Assembly: GCA_016713325.1 (NCBI GenBank)
Contig: JADJPJ010000082.1
Location: 1-64,000, forward strand
Direction: 5' to 3'
Length of the DNA stretch: 64,000 nucleotides
Source of the DNA: Candidatus Flexifilum affinis
Lineage (GTDB): Bacteria; Chloroflexota; Anaerolineae; Aggregatilineales; Phototrophicaceae
The notes under the pieces are model-generated. The model ran no database searches. It saw nothing but the letters and a program-made list of their open reading frames with translations, and was not told the DNA's origin. Of the stretch, positions 33,787 through 41,883 are shown piece by piece (position 1 is the stretch's first letter; each line of letters starts with the position of its first letter). A program made the position numbers and the translations under genes.

Positions 33787-34548
33787 ATGCAATCGTCTGT
33801 TCGCTATCGGTTCGTCGCTGCTGCTCTCCTCGTCGTTGCACTGGCCATCGGGGTGAGCGCCCCAGGGTTCGCTCAAGAGGCAACTCTTGAACCGACATCG
33901 GCCTTCACCTCCCCGATGATGATGATGGAAAGTTCGTGCCCGCAGAATATCGCCTCGACCCTGGTTGAGCAGTTGACCGCGATGCAGATGGAAGGGGACG
34001 GCATGGCGGCTACCGAAGAAGCGGGTATGGAAGCCACTGAAGAAGGCATGGGTATGGACATGACCGCGACGCCTATGATGGAAGCCGCCGAAGAAAGCAT
34101 GATGGGGCCGCACTGCTTCGTCGGCTCGTTCAGCGGCTCGGCGGAAGTTCCCGGCCCGGGCGATGAAGAGGGTCTGGGTCTGGCTTTCGTCACCATAGAC
34201 CCCTCAACCGGTGAGGTGTGCTATGAAATCGCGGTCGCCAATATCACCTTGCCCGCGCAGGCCATGCACATTCACATGGGTGCGGAGGACGAGTCCGGCG
34301 GTGTGGTCATTCCCTTCCCCACGGCTCCCGACGCAGAGGGGCAGGCTATGGGCTGCACGATGGCCGAAGACATGACGGTGGTGGAGGATATTGCCTCCAA
34401 CCCGGAAGGCTACTACGTGAACGTCCACACCTCCGACTATCCGGATGGCGCCGTCCGTGCCCAACTGATGGACCTGGAAGAGGGACGCAATGAGATGCAG
34501 GACATGGGGCTGAACTGGTTCGATATGCGCGGCGACACGGCGCCGTAA
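33787..34548 (+). CDS. Secreted Met-rich CHRD-domain protein
   Basis: A 253-residue exported protein with strong GGAGG 7 nt before ATG. Signal peptide: FVAAALLVVALAIGVSAPGFAQ. Residues about 40-105 are very rich in Met, Glu and Thr, with MMMMESS, MQMEGDGMAATEEAGMEATE and GMGMDMTATPMMEAAEESMM. The CHRD domain follows: FSGSAEVPGPGDEEGLGLAF, CYEIAVANITLPAQAMHIHM, and YVNVHTSDYPDGAVRAQL, the conserved vHt..~pdGaiRgQl ending. CHRD domains occur in many exported bacterial proteins of unknown role. The Met clusters and HIHM could bind copper, which is inference. Confidence 0.88.
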   Translation: MQSSVRYRFVAAALLVVALAIGVSAPGFAQEATLEPTSAFTSPMMMMESSCPQNIASTLVEQLTAMQMEGDGMAATEEAGMEATEEGMGMDMTATPMMEAAEESMMGPHCFVGSFSGSAEVPGPGDEEGLGLAFVTIDPSTGEVCYEIAVANITLPAQAMHIHMGAEDESGGVVIPFPTAPDAEGQAMGCTMAEDMTVVEDIASNPEGYYVNVHTSDYPDGAVRAQLMDLEEGRNEMQDMGLNWFDMRGDTAP

Positions 34549-34736
34549 CGAGTGGTTAAGTCAACACGGGAGTGTCCGACACTTGGGCATTCCCGTACAC
34601 CCTGTGAGGTCGTAGGAGGGCTCCCACGGCCTCACTTCCCCGTAAAGAAACGTCTGCGGATCACGTTCAACCTGGATGACATGCGGCGTTTTTCACCCGT
34701 TGTGCAGGTGATGTCTCCGGCACAGGTGCCCTGACC

Positions 34737-34884
34737 CTAGAGCGTATCTGATAATTGCCCTTTTGCATTCGTTGCGGCACAGAAACGTAGCTTCGTAGGG
34801 ACACGCTTCTGCGTGTCCGCCGGTCCCGGACGGCAAGAATGCCGTCCCTACGAGAGAACCGCCGAATATTCAGATACGTTCTAG
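34737..34884. mobile_element. MITE-like element inserted at an Lrp gene stop codon
   Basis: The 140-bp body is flanked by CTAG at 34737-34740 and 34881-34884. Its ends AGCGTATCTGA and TCAGATACGTT are inverted repeats with one mismatch. Inside are GGACACGCTTCTGCGTGTCC and GGACGGCAAGAATGCCGTCC hairpins, each with the GTCCCTAC tail. It has no transposase frame. The right CTAG supplies the TAG stop of the Lrp-type gene, so the element sits exactly at the gene's end. Confidence 0.7.
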
Positions 34885-35369
34885 TACTCCGGCTCGTCGG
34901 CAATGTCCATGCAGATCGTCCGGCGCTGGATCGGGCTTTGTACCACAATCGATGTGGTGGTGTGTGCGTAAGGCTTGACCTCGCGAAAGAAGCTCTCCAG
35001 CGCCGCAACGCTTGGCACGGCTACCTTGACCACGTAACAGTCTTCGCCCAGCACGTGATGCATCTCCAGCACCGCCGGCATGGCCTTGAGAAGCTCGCCC
35101 ACCCGGTCGAAGTGCTTGCCGGTGTCGGAGATTCGAATGAAGGCCATCACCGACGCGCCCACCCGCTTCAGATCGATCTGGGCGTGATACCCCTTAATGA
35201 TGCCTGCTTCTTCGAGCCGCTTGACACGCTCCTGCACCGCCGGCGGCGTCAGTCCGACGCGGCGGCCCAGCTCGGCATAGCTGATGCGCGCATCCTCCTG
35301 GAGCGCCTGAAGGATGCGCCAACCGGTCTCATCCAGAAGCCGTTCATGAGTATCGATTAACTGGTTCAT
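34881..35369 (-). CDS. Lrp/AsnC-family transcriptional regulator
   Basis: A 162-residue regulator starting at ATG 35367-35369. The helix-turn-helix reads LDETGWRILQALQEDARISY and GRRVGLTPPAVQERVKRLEE, followed by GIIKGYHAQIDLKRVG. The C-terminal RAM ligand-binding domain contains VLEMHHVLGEDCYVVKVAVP and ends SIVVQSPIQRRTICMDIADE. Family members form octamers and sense amino acids. It is divergent from the small receiver-like gene at 35496, with a 126-bp A+T-rich control region between. Its TAG stop is part of the CTAG flank of the adjacent MITE. Confidence 0.93.
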   Translation of the reverse strand: MNQLIDTHERLLDETGWRILQALQEDARISYAELGRRVGLTPPAVQERVKRLEEAGIIKGYHAQIDLKRVGASVMAFIRISDTGKHFDRVGELLKAMPAVLEMHHVLGEDCYVVKVAVPSVAALESFFREVKPYAHTTTSIVVQSPIQRRTICMDIADEPEY

Positions 35370-35495
35370 GTGCTGAAAACACCTTGGATTCGCAAACGAG
35401 CGGGTGGAAATGGTTTGCAATGGTGCTGTAATGGAATTCACAATAATCATATCATTGGTTTCGATAGACACCAAATTGGTGAGGAGCAAAAAAAG

Positions 35496-35873
35496 ATGTC
35501 CGCAGATACCCCGATGATTGTCTTTGTTGGCAGCGATGCCCAGCGCGCTGAGCTCGAATCGCAGGCTGCCTATCGTTCCTGGTATGTCTTTGAACCCACA
35601 GAAGATGCTCTGTTTGGACCCCTGGCCCAGGTGGTCACCTTCTTTCCCGATGCCGTCGTGGTCGAAGATACCGGCGACCCCCTTCAGCACGAGGTCGCCC
35701 GTCACCTGGCTTCCATTGACTTCCAACCGCTCGTTCTGCTGACGGATCACCCGGAAGCCTGGCGCGCCGAAGATGGCGCGTTCGACGTGGTTCTGCCGCG
35801 CGACGCCCGCGCCTATGAGGTACTCGATGCGCTACGCGCCCTCCTGCAGGACGCGGAGCCGGTATGCGCCTAG
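35496..35873 (+). CDS. Short receiver-like protein, unknown function
   Basis: A 125-residue protein from ATG 35496 (GTGAGGAG upstream). It reads like a degenerate CheY fold: initial strand MIVFVGSDAQRAELES, middle strand FFPDAVVVEDTGD, strand QPLVLLTDHPEAW and last strand FDVVLPRDARAYEVLDALRA. The phospho-acceptor position after the third strand reads VVVEDTGD rather than DLxMP, and the acidic pair of strand 1 is not evident, so it probably is not phosphorylated. It overlaps the next gene by 10 nt and is likely translated with it. Confidence 0.62.
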   Translation: MSADTPMIVFVGSDAQRAELESQAAYRSWYVFEPTEDALFGPLAQVVTFFPDAVVVEDTGDPLQHEVARHLASIDFQPLVLLTDHPEAWRAEDGAFDVVLPRDARAYEVLDALRALLQDAEPVCA

Positions 35874-36811
35874 GCTTTACCGGCGCATTCCGCCGACTCA
35901 TCGCGATCGTTCCGGGGTTGGCCTTCTGCCTGATGCTCTGCATCGGGCTGGGGGTCAGCCCCGCCTCTGTTCACGCGCAGGACGATCCGGCTGCGCTGGT
36001 GCTCGCCGCCTTCGATCGACTGAGTGAGGGCTACCGCTTCACCTACCGAAACGAGTCCGTTCAGACCATCACCGATCTGGAGGATGTCGAGACGATTGCC
36101 TATGCCCTCTACGAAAGCACTGGCGCGGTCGATGACGAGGGCGGCTACCGGATCGAAGCCACCAACACCGGCAGCGAGCAGCCCGATGGGGGCGGCGAAA
36201 GCATGAGCTACGACTTCCAGCGGGCGGCGGTCGACGGAGTGGACTACGTCTATCTGTCGGAGAATGCGCTGGATGCGTGGCAGAGACTCATGCCGACGGA
36301 CTGGGAACCGGGCTGGCGGCGTCTGGAAGACCTGACGTCGTTCGATACGGTGCTGACTCGCAGCCTGATCGACTCAATCCTGCCGGCGACGTGGCCGTCG
36401 CGCACGACACCCAGAGCCCCCTGGATTCTGGAGATCGCCGAGAGCGATCCGGAGACGATCGACGGCATGGCCATGCGTATGTTCGAACTGACACTGGATG
36501 GCGCGCAAGTGGTCGTCGCCAGTGCGATGGAAAGCGGCACGCTGGAACTGGATAATTTGCCGGCGCAGGCTCGGCTGATGGCGGCCTCAACCTTCGAGGT
36601 GGAAATGCGCGTCTGGATGGGCGCTGACGACGGGCACATCTACCGCGTTGCGGCTGACTCGTTTGTCCTCTACCCCTACCGCCTGTTCGCCGAAGACGAT
36701 CCGAGTATGCCGCCCTACGACTACAAGACGGTCAGCGCTGTCGTTTACGATATGCGCGACCACGGGCAGGTCGAGCCGATCGCCGCGCCGGAAGTGGCGG
36801 CCGGCGGCTAA
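35864..36811 (+). CDS. Secreted protein of unknown function (LppX/LolA-like context)
   Basis: A 315-residue exported protein. Signal sequence: LAFCLMLCIGLGVSPASVHA with cleavage near VHAQ. The mature part has alternating strands (GYRFTYRNESVQTITDLEDV, GYRIEATNTGSEQPDGGGES, VDYVYLSENALDAWQRL, MAMRMFELTLDGAQVVV), suggesting an antiparallel beta structure like LppX/LolA-type carriers, but no defining motif was found. It overlaps the receiver-like gene by 10 nt and is followed by a strong terminator, so the two form a unit. Confidence 0.7.
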   Translation: MRLGFTGAFRRLIAIVPGLAFCLMLCIGLGVSPASVHAQDDPAALVLAAFDRLSEGYRFTYRNESVQTITDLEDVETIAYALYESTGAVDDEGGYRIEATNTGSEQPDGGGESMSYDFQRAAVDGVDYVYLSENALDAWQRLMPTDWEPGWRRLEDLTSFDTVLTRSLIDSILPATWPSRTTPRAPWILEIAESDPETIDGMAMRMFELTLDGAQVVVASAMESGTLELDNLPAQARLMAASTFEVEMRVWMGADDGHIYRVAADSFVLYPYRLFAEDDPSMPPYDYKTVSAVVYDMRDHGQVEPIAAPEVAAGG

Positions 36812-36833
36812 AACAAATCACACCTGAAAAGCG

Positions 36834-36865
36834 AAGCGCCTGATCATCTGCGATCAGGCGCTTTT
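36834..36865 (+). terminator. Rho-independent terminator
   Basis: AAGCGCCTGATC and GATCAGGCGCTT form a perfect 12-bp stem with a 6-nt loop, followed by TT and a T-rich stretch, 22 bp after the stop of the secreted protein gene. Confidence 0.85.
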
Positions 36866-36979
36866 GATTCTGTTTATTTGGACGCGCCAGTCAACCGCAG
36901 GCTGCACCGCGTCCTTACAATACCCAACCTGTTCGTAGAGTCGAGGCTTACCTCGTCCGCCAAAACCGTCCGATCTCGC

Positions 36980-37477
36980 CTAAAAGTCCACCGGCACGCT
37001 CAGGCCGAGCGCCTTCATCGTCTGTTCGATGTGGTTAATCTCGTGCAGCGCCGCATTGATGGCCAGTTCCGTCACCGTCCCGACCGTGCCATCGGAGTAG
37101 ATGCCCTCGCGGCCCCAGGCCTCAGCCGGCAGACTCTCCAGATAGGCCACCAACGCTCTCCGCTTGTCCACAAACTGCGCCCAGACGGCGGGGAGAGATT
37201 GCGACTTGTACTCCCCTTCGGTCACCAGCGCCATATGGTCGACATTGGGGAAGCGCGGCCGGTCTTCGTCGACGACGCGGCGGATGCGCTCGGTATAGAT
37301 GCCCTCGAAGTCGCTGACGTGGCAGAGGATCTCCAGCACGCACCAGCCGTCCGGGCCGTCGGTGGCGCTCAGCGCCCTCGCTTGATCGACCCCGCGCAGG
37401 ACCAGTTCATAGATGGGCAGGGTGCGGCGCAGGGTGCGCAGCGCGCGGCCTTTATCCAGCAGGTGTGTTGTTGTCAT
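36980..37477 (-). CDS. DinB-family protein
   Basis: A 165-residue four-helix bundle protein starting at ATG 37475-37477. It has DGPDGWCVLEILCHVSDFE early, and AALHEINHIEQTMKAL near the end: the two histidines of HEINH with the earlier CHVSDF histidine form the metal-binding triad of the DinB/YfiT superfamily. Members include thiol transferases and stress proteins, mostly uncharacterised. It overlaps the 3' end of the upstream membrane protein gene by 26 nt, so both are co-transcribed. Confidence 0.88.
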   Translation of the reverse strand: MTTTHLLDKGRALRTLRRTLPIYELVLRGVDQARALSATDGPDGWCVLEILCHVSDFEGIYTERIRRVVDEDRPRFPNVDHMALVTEGEYKSQSLPAVWAQFVDKRRALVAYLESLPAEAWGREGIYSDGTVGTVTELAINAALHEINHIEQTMKALGLSVPVDF

Positions 37478-37895
37478 CGAGCTTCTCCGTGCCATTGACC
37501 GGCGGCGGGGCGGGTTCATCGACCGTGACGTCGTCCAGGTCGAGGTCGTCGGCGCTGCTTGACGTCGCCGATTCGTCGGTCATGGGCAGGGTCTCGGCGG
37601 CCGTGACCACCACGGGCGTGGCGCTGGCGAGCTGCGGGGCGGCGCCGGCGGTGAACTCGTAGACGCGAGTGTGCGCCAGGGCCGGGGCGGCGGCTTCGGC
37701 GGCGACTTCTTCATGGGTGCGCCCGCGCCCCAGGTCGAAGCGGCTGGCCAACGCCAGCACCAGGCCGATGACCAGCAGGGCCAGGGCCAGCCAGAAGTCG
37801 ATCAGCGGCGCCGACTCGACCATACGGTTCATCGCCACGAACAGGGCGGCCAGCAGGAAGGTGATCGCCAGGAGGGTGCGGGATTCTTGATTCAT
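37452..37895 (-). CDS. Small membrane protein with acidic tail, unknown
   Basis: A 147-residue protein. Two hydrophobic helices (LLAITFLLAALFVAM and IDFWLALALLVIGLVLAL) are followed by a soluble tail rich in Ala, Thr and Asp (SSSADDLDLDDVTVDEPAPP). No family was recognised. Its 3' end overlaps the DinB start by 26 nt in a different frame. Confidence 0.62.
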   Translation of the reverse strand: MNQESRTLLAITFLLAALFVAMNRMVESAPLIDFWLALALLVIGLVLALASRFDLGRGRTHEEVAAEAAAPALAHTRVYEFTAGAAPQLASATPVVVTAAETLPMTDESATSSSADDLDLDDVTVDEPAPPPVNGTEKLDDNNTPAG

Positions 37896-38068
37896 GCCAG
37901 GAAATCCTTGCCAACGATGGGTGAAGATGGACGCTGATTATCGCACAGTCGGTGGAAAAACCAAAAGGGGCGGTGAGCCGCCGGCGGATGCGGTACAGAG
38001 GATGACCAGCCCCCCTGGGCTGCGTAAGCGTTACAATCGCGCCGATTTGCGTGCAAAGGACCCAATCA

Positions 38069-39262
38069 ATGAACCTGATCGATCCTGAACAGGGTGGCCT
38101 TTCGACAAGCCGCCTGGGTCGGATTCGCCCCATGGTGGAACGGTATATCGAAGAGGGGAAAATCGCGGGCGCCATCACGGCGATCGTCCGTCGGGGCGGC
38201 CTGCGCTACTCCGAATGCTTCGGCATGATGGATCTCGAAGCGAACGCACCCATGCGGGAGGATGCCCTGTTTCGGATCTACTCGATGACCAAACCCATCA
38301 CCAGCATTGCGCTGCTGATGCTCTACGAGGAGGGCTTGATTCGCCTGACCGATTCGGTCTCCCGGTTTATACCCGCGTTCGATGACCTGCGCGTGTTTCG
38401 CTATCAGGACTCCGGCGGCATCCACACGGCCGGCCTGCTGCGCCCGATCACCGTGCAGGATTTGCTGAGGCATACCGCCGGCCTCAGCTACGGCTTTGAG
38501 GGCACGCCGGTCGATCTGATGTACCAGCAGGTGCAGCTTTTCCGCGAGGAGCGGACGCTGAAGGAGTTTGTGGCCGAACTCGTCAAGCTGCCACTGGTCC
38601 ATCAGCCGGGGACGGCATGGCACTACAGCGTCGCCACCGATGTCGTGGGACATCTCGTCGAGCTGGTCTCCGGCATGCCGCTGGACCGTTTCTTTGAGGA
38701 GCGCATTTTCCGCCCGTTGGGCATGGTCGATACCGGGTTCTGTGTGCCGTCGGAGAAGCTCGACCGGCTGACCACCCTGTACAACTACGGGCCGGAGGGG
38801 CGCCTTGTCGTTCAGGATGCAGCGGCGGCCAGCGAATACGCCCGAAACTCGGCGTTTCTGTCCGGCGGCGGCGGGCTGGTCTCGACAGTCGCCGACTATC
38901 TGCGTTTCGCGCAGATGCTGCTCAACGGCGGCGTGCTCGACGACGTTCGGCTGGTCAGCCGCAAGACGATCGAGTTGATGACCATGAACCATCTGCCCCC
39001 GGCGCTGCTGCCGTATGGATCGCCGAACCCGGCCACCGGCTATGGCTTTGGGCTGGGCGTCAACGTACTCATGGATGTTGCCCAGGCGGGATCCGTCGGC
39101 TCAGTGGGGTTGTTTGGCTGGGGAGGCGCCGCCACGACGCTGTTCTGGGTCGATCCTAAAGAAGACATGGTCGGCCTGTGGATGACGCAGCTCATGCCGT
39201 CCTTCCGCTTCCCGGTGGCGGATGATTTCCGCGTGCTGATGTACCAGGCCATCGACGACTGA
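38069..39262 (+). CDS. Serine hydrolase (beta-lactamase class C/EstB-like)
   Basis: A 397-residue serine hydrolase from ATG 38069, after AAAGGACC. The SxxK nucleophile motif is FRIYSMTKPITSIA, followed by VQDLLRHTAGLSYGF. The second motif is AWHYSVATDVVGHLVE with Tyr as general base. The third motif KTG is replaced by GLFGWGGAATTLFW, as in esterases of family VIII such as EstB. LSGGGGLVSTVADYLRFAQM is another family landmark. No signal peptide, so it acts in the cytoplasm, most likely on esters and not beta-lactams. A strong terminator follows. Confidence 0.9.
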   Translation: MNLIDPEQGGLSTSRLGRIRPMVERYIEEGKIAGAITAIVRRGGLRYSECFGMMDLEANAPMREDALFRIYSMTKPITSIALLMLYEEGLIRLTDSVSRFIPAFDDLRVFRYQDSGGIHTAGLLRPITVQDLLRHTAGLSYGFEGTPVDLMYQQVQLFREERTLKEFVAELVKLPLVHQPGTAWHYSVATDVVGHLVELVSGMPLDRFFEERIFRPLGMVDTGFCVPSEKLDRLTTLYNYGPEGRLVVQDAAAASEYARNSAFLSGGGGLVSTVADYLRFAQMLLNGGVLDDVRLVSRKTIELMTMNHLPPALLPYGSPNPATGYGFGLGVNVLMDVAQAGSVGSVGLFGWGGAATTLFWVDPKEDMVGLWMTQLMPSFRFPVADDFRVLMYQAIDD

Positions 39263-39310
39263 ATTGACCTCCGTTTCGCCATCTGTGTGGGCTTTGGCCC
39301 TTCACGCTGG

Positions 39311-39359
39311 CCTCCTCTCCGCGTAAATCCGGTCACCTGCGCGGAGAGGAGGTCTTTTT
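39311..39359 (+). terminator. Rho-independent terminator of the serine hydrolase gene
   Basis: CCTCCTCTCCGCG and CGCGGAGAGGAGG form a perfect 13-bp stem with a 16-nt loop, followed by TCTTTTT, 48 bp after the stop. Confidence 0.85.
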
Positions 39360-39368
39360 CACGGTCGG

Positions 39369-39777
39369 TTACGCAGTGTACTGCGCGGCGTACTCCTCTG
39401 ATGGCGGTGTCACCTGAATCACGTCGATCAGCAGGCCGTTGGGGTCGGAGGTCGCGAAATGCCGCTGGCCGAAGTCCTCGGTGATCAACGCGCGGCGCAG
39501 CGGCAGACCGCCGCGGGTGATCAGCCGATCGTATTCGGCGTCGACATCTTCCACTTCGAAATTCAGCAGCAGACCCGCTGCCGGCGCCTGAAACTGCGCG
39601 ACGATCGTGTCGTGGTCCTGCGCGATGAGGGCCAGCTCGAAGCGCGCATCCGCCGACCGGAGGCTGACGTACCAGCCCGAGTCAAAGGTGGTGGAGAAGC
39701 CGAAGTGCTGGACGTGAAGTCCGCGACTCCGCCACATGGCGAGTCATCAGCACCGGGTAGAAGCTGTTGAGTTGCAT
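39369..39777 (-). pseudogene. VOC-family (glyoxalase-like) protein, two single-base deletions
   Basis: Frame one gives [19 protein letters not shown] from ATG 39775-39777; frame two continues [20 protein letters not shown] to the stop at 39369, with [20 protein letters not shown] and [16 protein letters not shown] typical of VOC proteins. Restoring one base near 39721 and one near 39715 yields ESRDFYVQHFGF, the canonical first beta-alpha unit. Thus about 136 residues would be full length. VOC proteins bind metal and small molecules, and many of this size give antibiotic or electrophile resistance. It is divergent from the TetR gene and shares twin operators, so it was probably its target. Confidence 0.78.
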
Positions 39778-39804
39778 CGCTCATCTCTCCTCGATACAAT
39801 CAAG

Positions 39805-39858
39805 ATACATACAGTCTGTACGTATCCATCATGTTAAATACATACAGTCTGTATGTCA
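39805..39858. promoter_or_regulatory. Twin TetR-type operators
   Basis: Two copies of ATACATACAGTCTGTA-GTAT/C lie between the VOC and TetR genes. The core CATACAG-T-CTGTAYG is a perfect (39841-39855) or near-perfect (39808-39822) 15-bp palindrome. Centres are 33 bp apart, about three helical turns, so two dimers would bind the same face. Confidence 0.8.
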
Positions 39859-39891
39859 ACCGTTGCGCATGAGAAATAGGTGAAGAGAGTC

Positions 39892-40476
39892 ATGACCAGC
39901 AAAGCCCAGCAGCGCGAAGCGACGATCGGCCGGCTGCTTGAAATCGCGCGGGACCAGTTTTCCGAAAAAGGCTATGCGGATGCCGCCACAGAGGACATCG
40001 TCCGGCTCGCCGGCGTCACACGCGGCGCGCTCTACCATCATTTTGGCAGCAAGGAGGGGCTGTTTCTTGCCGCCCTCGACGCGGTGCAGCGAGACGTTGG
40101 TCAGCGCGTCGATGCGGCGGCAGGGAGCTACGCGGATTCCTGGGAGCAGCTTGCTGCCGGCTGTGCGGCATTCCTGGCCGCGAGTCGCGATCCGCAGGTA
40201 CAGCGCATTATGCTGATCGATGCGCCGGCGGTGCTCGGCTGGGCAGCCTGGCGGGAGATCGACCGGCGGTACAGTATGAAGGCGCTGCGCGAGGCGCTCG
40301 AAGCGTTAGCGAGTCAGGAGGAACTCGTGGAGGTGTCCATCGACGCGCTGACCCACCTACTGTCCGGGGCGATGAACGAAGCTGCTCTGTGGATCGCTCA
40401 GTCAAATAATCCGACTGCTCTGGACGAAGCGGTGGAGGCGCTTCAGCGCATGGTGGCCGCGTTCCGCCAACGGTGA
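39892..40476 (+). CDS. TetR/AcrR-family repressor
   Basis: A 194-residue regulator from ATG 39892 with GAAGAGAG upstream (a GTG at 39880 is also in frame). The N-terminal domain reads LLEIARDQFSEKGYADAATE and LAGVTRGALYHHFGSKEGLF, a very typical TetR recognition helix. The C-terminal ligand domain includes CAAFLAASRDPQVQRIMLID and APAVLGWAAWREID, the TetR_C pattern of AcrR relatives. It most likely represses itself and the divergent VOC gene through the two operators between them, released by a small molecule. Confidence 0.93.
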   Translation: MTSKAQQREATIGRLLEIARDQFSEKGYADAATEDIVRLAGVTRGALYHHFGSKEGLFLAALDAVQRDVGQRVDAAAGSYADSWEQLAAGCAAFLAASRDPQVQRIMLIDAPAVLGWAAWREIDRRYSMKALREALEALASQEELVEVSIDALTHLLSGAMNEAALWIAQSNNPTALDEAVEALQRMVAAFRQR

Positions 40477-40488
40477 CGCCTGGGGTGG

Positions 40489-41031
40489 CTACTGCTGGTT
40501 GCGGCCGGCCCTGACCCAGCCGCGGTGCACGGCCCGCGCCTCTTCCATCGCCACAAAGGCGTCCGGTTGCACGCTCTGCACCACTTCGAGCAGGCGCGGC
40601 ACCTCCCGGTTGACGATCACGCTGCGCAGCATGATCACCTTGCCGGTCATCCCCTCGCCGGTCGTTTCCGTCACGCCGAAACCGTGCTTGCGCAGCGCCA
40701 GCGCGATCTCGTGCCCCGACTTCTCGCTGATGACGTTGGCGACCACGAAGCTGGTGATGAAGCGGTGCTCGATGAACATGCCGACGTAGTTGCCAATGGC
40801 AAAGCCGCCGCAGTAGGCCAGCAGATTGAGCAGATTGTTCAGGTCGTTGGCCACGCTGCCGATGGAAATGGCGAACATCAACGCTTCCATGAAGGCCAGG
40901 ACGGCCGCCAGAAAACGCTGCTGACGCGTCACGATGATCAGCCGCACGGTGCCGGTGGCGGTGTTCAGAATGCGCAGGATGACGATGAATACCGCAAATC
41001 CGATGCCCTCGGGGCTGAGATCGATGACCAT
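40489..41031 (-). CDS. UPF0316 (DUF5698/DUF2179) membrane protein
   Basis: A 180-residue protein starting at ATG 41029-41031. Three hydrophobic helices come first (IGFAVFIVILRILNTATGTV, RFLAAVLAFMEALMFAISIG and LLNLLAYCGGFAIGNYVGMF), followed by IEHRFITSFVVANVISEK. The soluble DUF2179 domain then spans about residues 105-175 with HGFGVTETTGEGMTGKVIML and VVQSVQPDAFVAMEEARAVH. The family is widely conserved in Firmicutes (YebE-like) and Chloroflexota without a proven function; the DUF2179 half is thought to bind a ligand. It is convergent with the TetR gene, 12 bp apart. Confidence 0.88.
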   Translation of the reverse strand: MVIDLSPEGIGFAVFIVILRILNTATGTVRLIIVTRQQRFLAAVLAFMEALMFAISIGSVANDLNNLLNLLAYCGGFAIGNYVGMFIEHRFITSFVVANVISEKSGHEIALALRKHGFGVTETTGEGMTGKVIMLRSVIVNREVPRLLEVVQSVQPDAFVAMEEARAVHRGWVRAGRNQQ

Positions 41032-41091
41032 AACGTGTGGCAATCCTGATGCTACCGCGCAACATCAAGGATGCTACCACAGAGGGGGGGA

Positions 41092-41219
41092 AGTTGAGAA
41101 ACGAGGGTTGAGAAATGAGAGACGAGAAATGAGACCAACGCATGTACCTGTCGTCCGAGTTGCCCCTCAGCCTGCGGACGCCTCGTCTCTCATCTCTCGT
41201 TTCTCATTTCTTCTCTTGA
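41092..41219. repeat. Inverted pair of ATGAGAGAYGAG repeats
   Basis: TTGAGAAATGAGAGACGAGA on the left and its inverse (CTCGTCTCTCATCTCTCG) on the right bracket a unique 45-nt centre. The pair could form a long cruciform between two reverse-strand genes. Confidence 0.55.
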
Positions 41220-41220
41220 A

Positions 41221-41883
41221 TCACGCTACGCTAAAGAGGCGCTGGCGTTCGGCGCGAATCTGCGCGGCGATCTGCGCCTTCGGGGCGGTGACGTCGATGC
41301 TGTCGGCAAAGGCGAAGATCGTCGTGTGCAGGTCGTCAAGCTGTTCCGGGCTGACGGCGCCGCGATGCACCAGCGCGCGCAGCTCGATTTCTTCCTTTAC
41401 CATCTCGGCCAGTTCGCGGATGATCTCGATTTCCGCTGCGTCCCAGTGGCGCGGGGCGACGTCGACCACGCACAGTGATCCCAGGGTCTTGCCGCTGGCG
41501 ATGTTGAGCGGGAAGCCGAGATAACCGATCACGCCCAGGTCGGCGACCGCGCCATTGTCGTACAGCACGGGGTGCTCGCGCGCGTCGTCGATCACCAGCG
41601 GCGCGTTGTCGGCCACGACGTGTTTGCAGAAGGAGTGCGAGAGCGCGGTGCTGCGCAGCTCTCCGACGCCATAGGCGCTCTTGAAGAACTGGTACTCGTC
41701 GCCGACCATAGTCATGACGGAGATCGGCGCGCCGACGATCGTGCTGGCCAGCCGGGTCAGACGGTCAAACACGGGTTCCTGGTCGGCGTCGATCAGGGCC
41801 AGATCGCGCAGTACCAGCAGGCGATCGCGGTCATTCAGCACGGCGCGGATTTCGGGGGATACCACAAACGAACCCATAGTCAT
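41221..41883 (-). CDS. GAF-domain protein
   Basis: A 220-residue single-domain sensor. The GAF fold runs from about residue 30 to 175: DQEPVFDRLTRLASTIVGAP, PISVMTMVGDEYQFFKSAYG, ALSHSFCKHVVADNAPLVID and YLGFPLNIASGKTLGSLCVV. The C-terminus adds a helical segment (ELAEMVKEEIELRALVHRGA). GAF proteins of this form occur alone or fused to kinases and cyclases; without an output domain it may act through a partner. The second ATG (41875-41877) lies 6 nt after GGAG and is the likelier start. Confidence 0.85.
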   Translation of the reverse strand: MTMGSFVVSPEIRAVLNDRDRLLVLRDLALIDADQEPVFDRLTRLASTIVGAPISVMTMVGDEYQFFKSAYGVGELRSTALSHSFCKHVVADNAPLVIDDAREHPVLYDNGAVADLGVIGYLGFPLNIASGKTLGSLCVVDVAPRHWDAAEIEIIRELAEMVKEEIELRALVHRGAVSPEQLDDLHTTIFAFADSIDVTAPKAQIAAQIRAERQRLFSVA

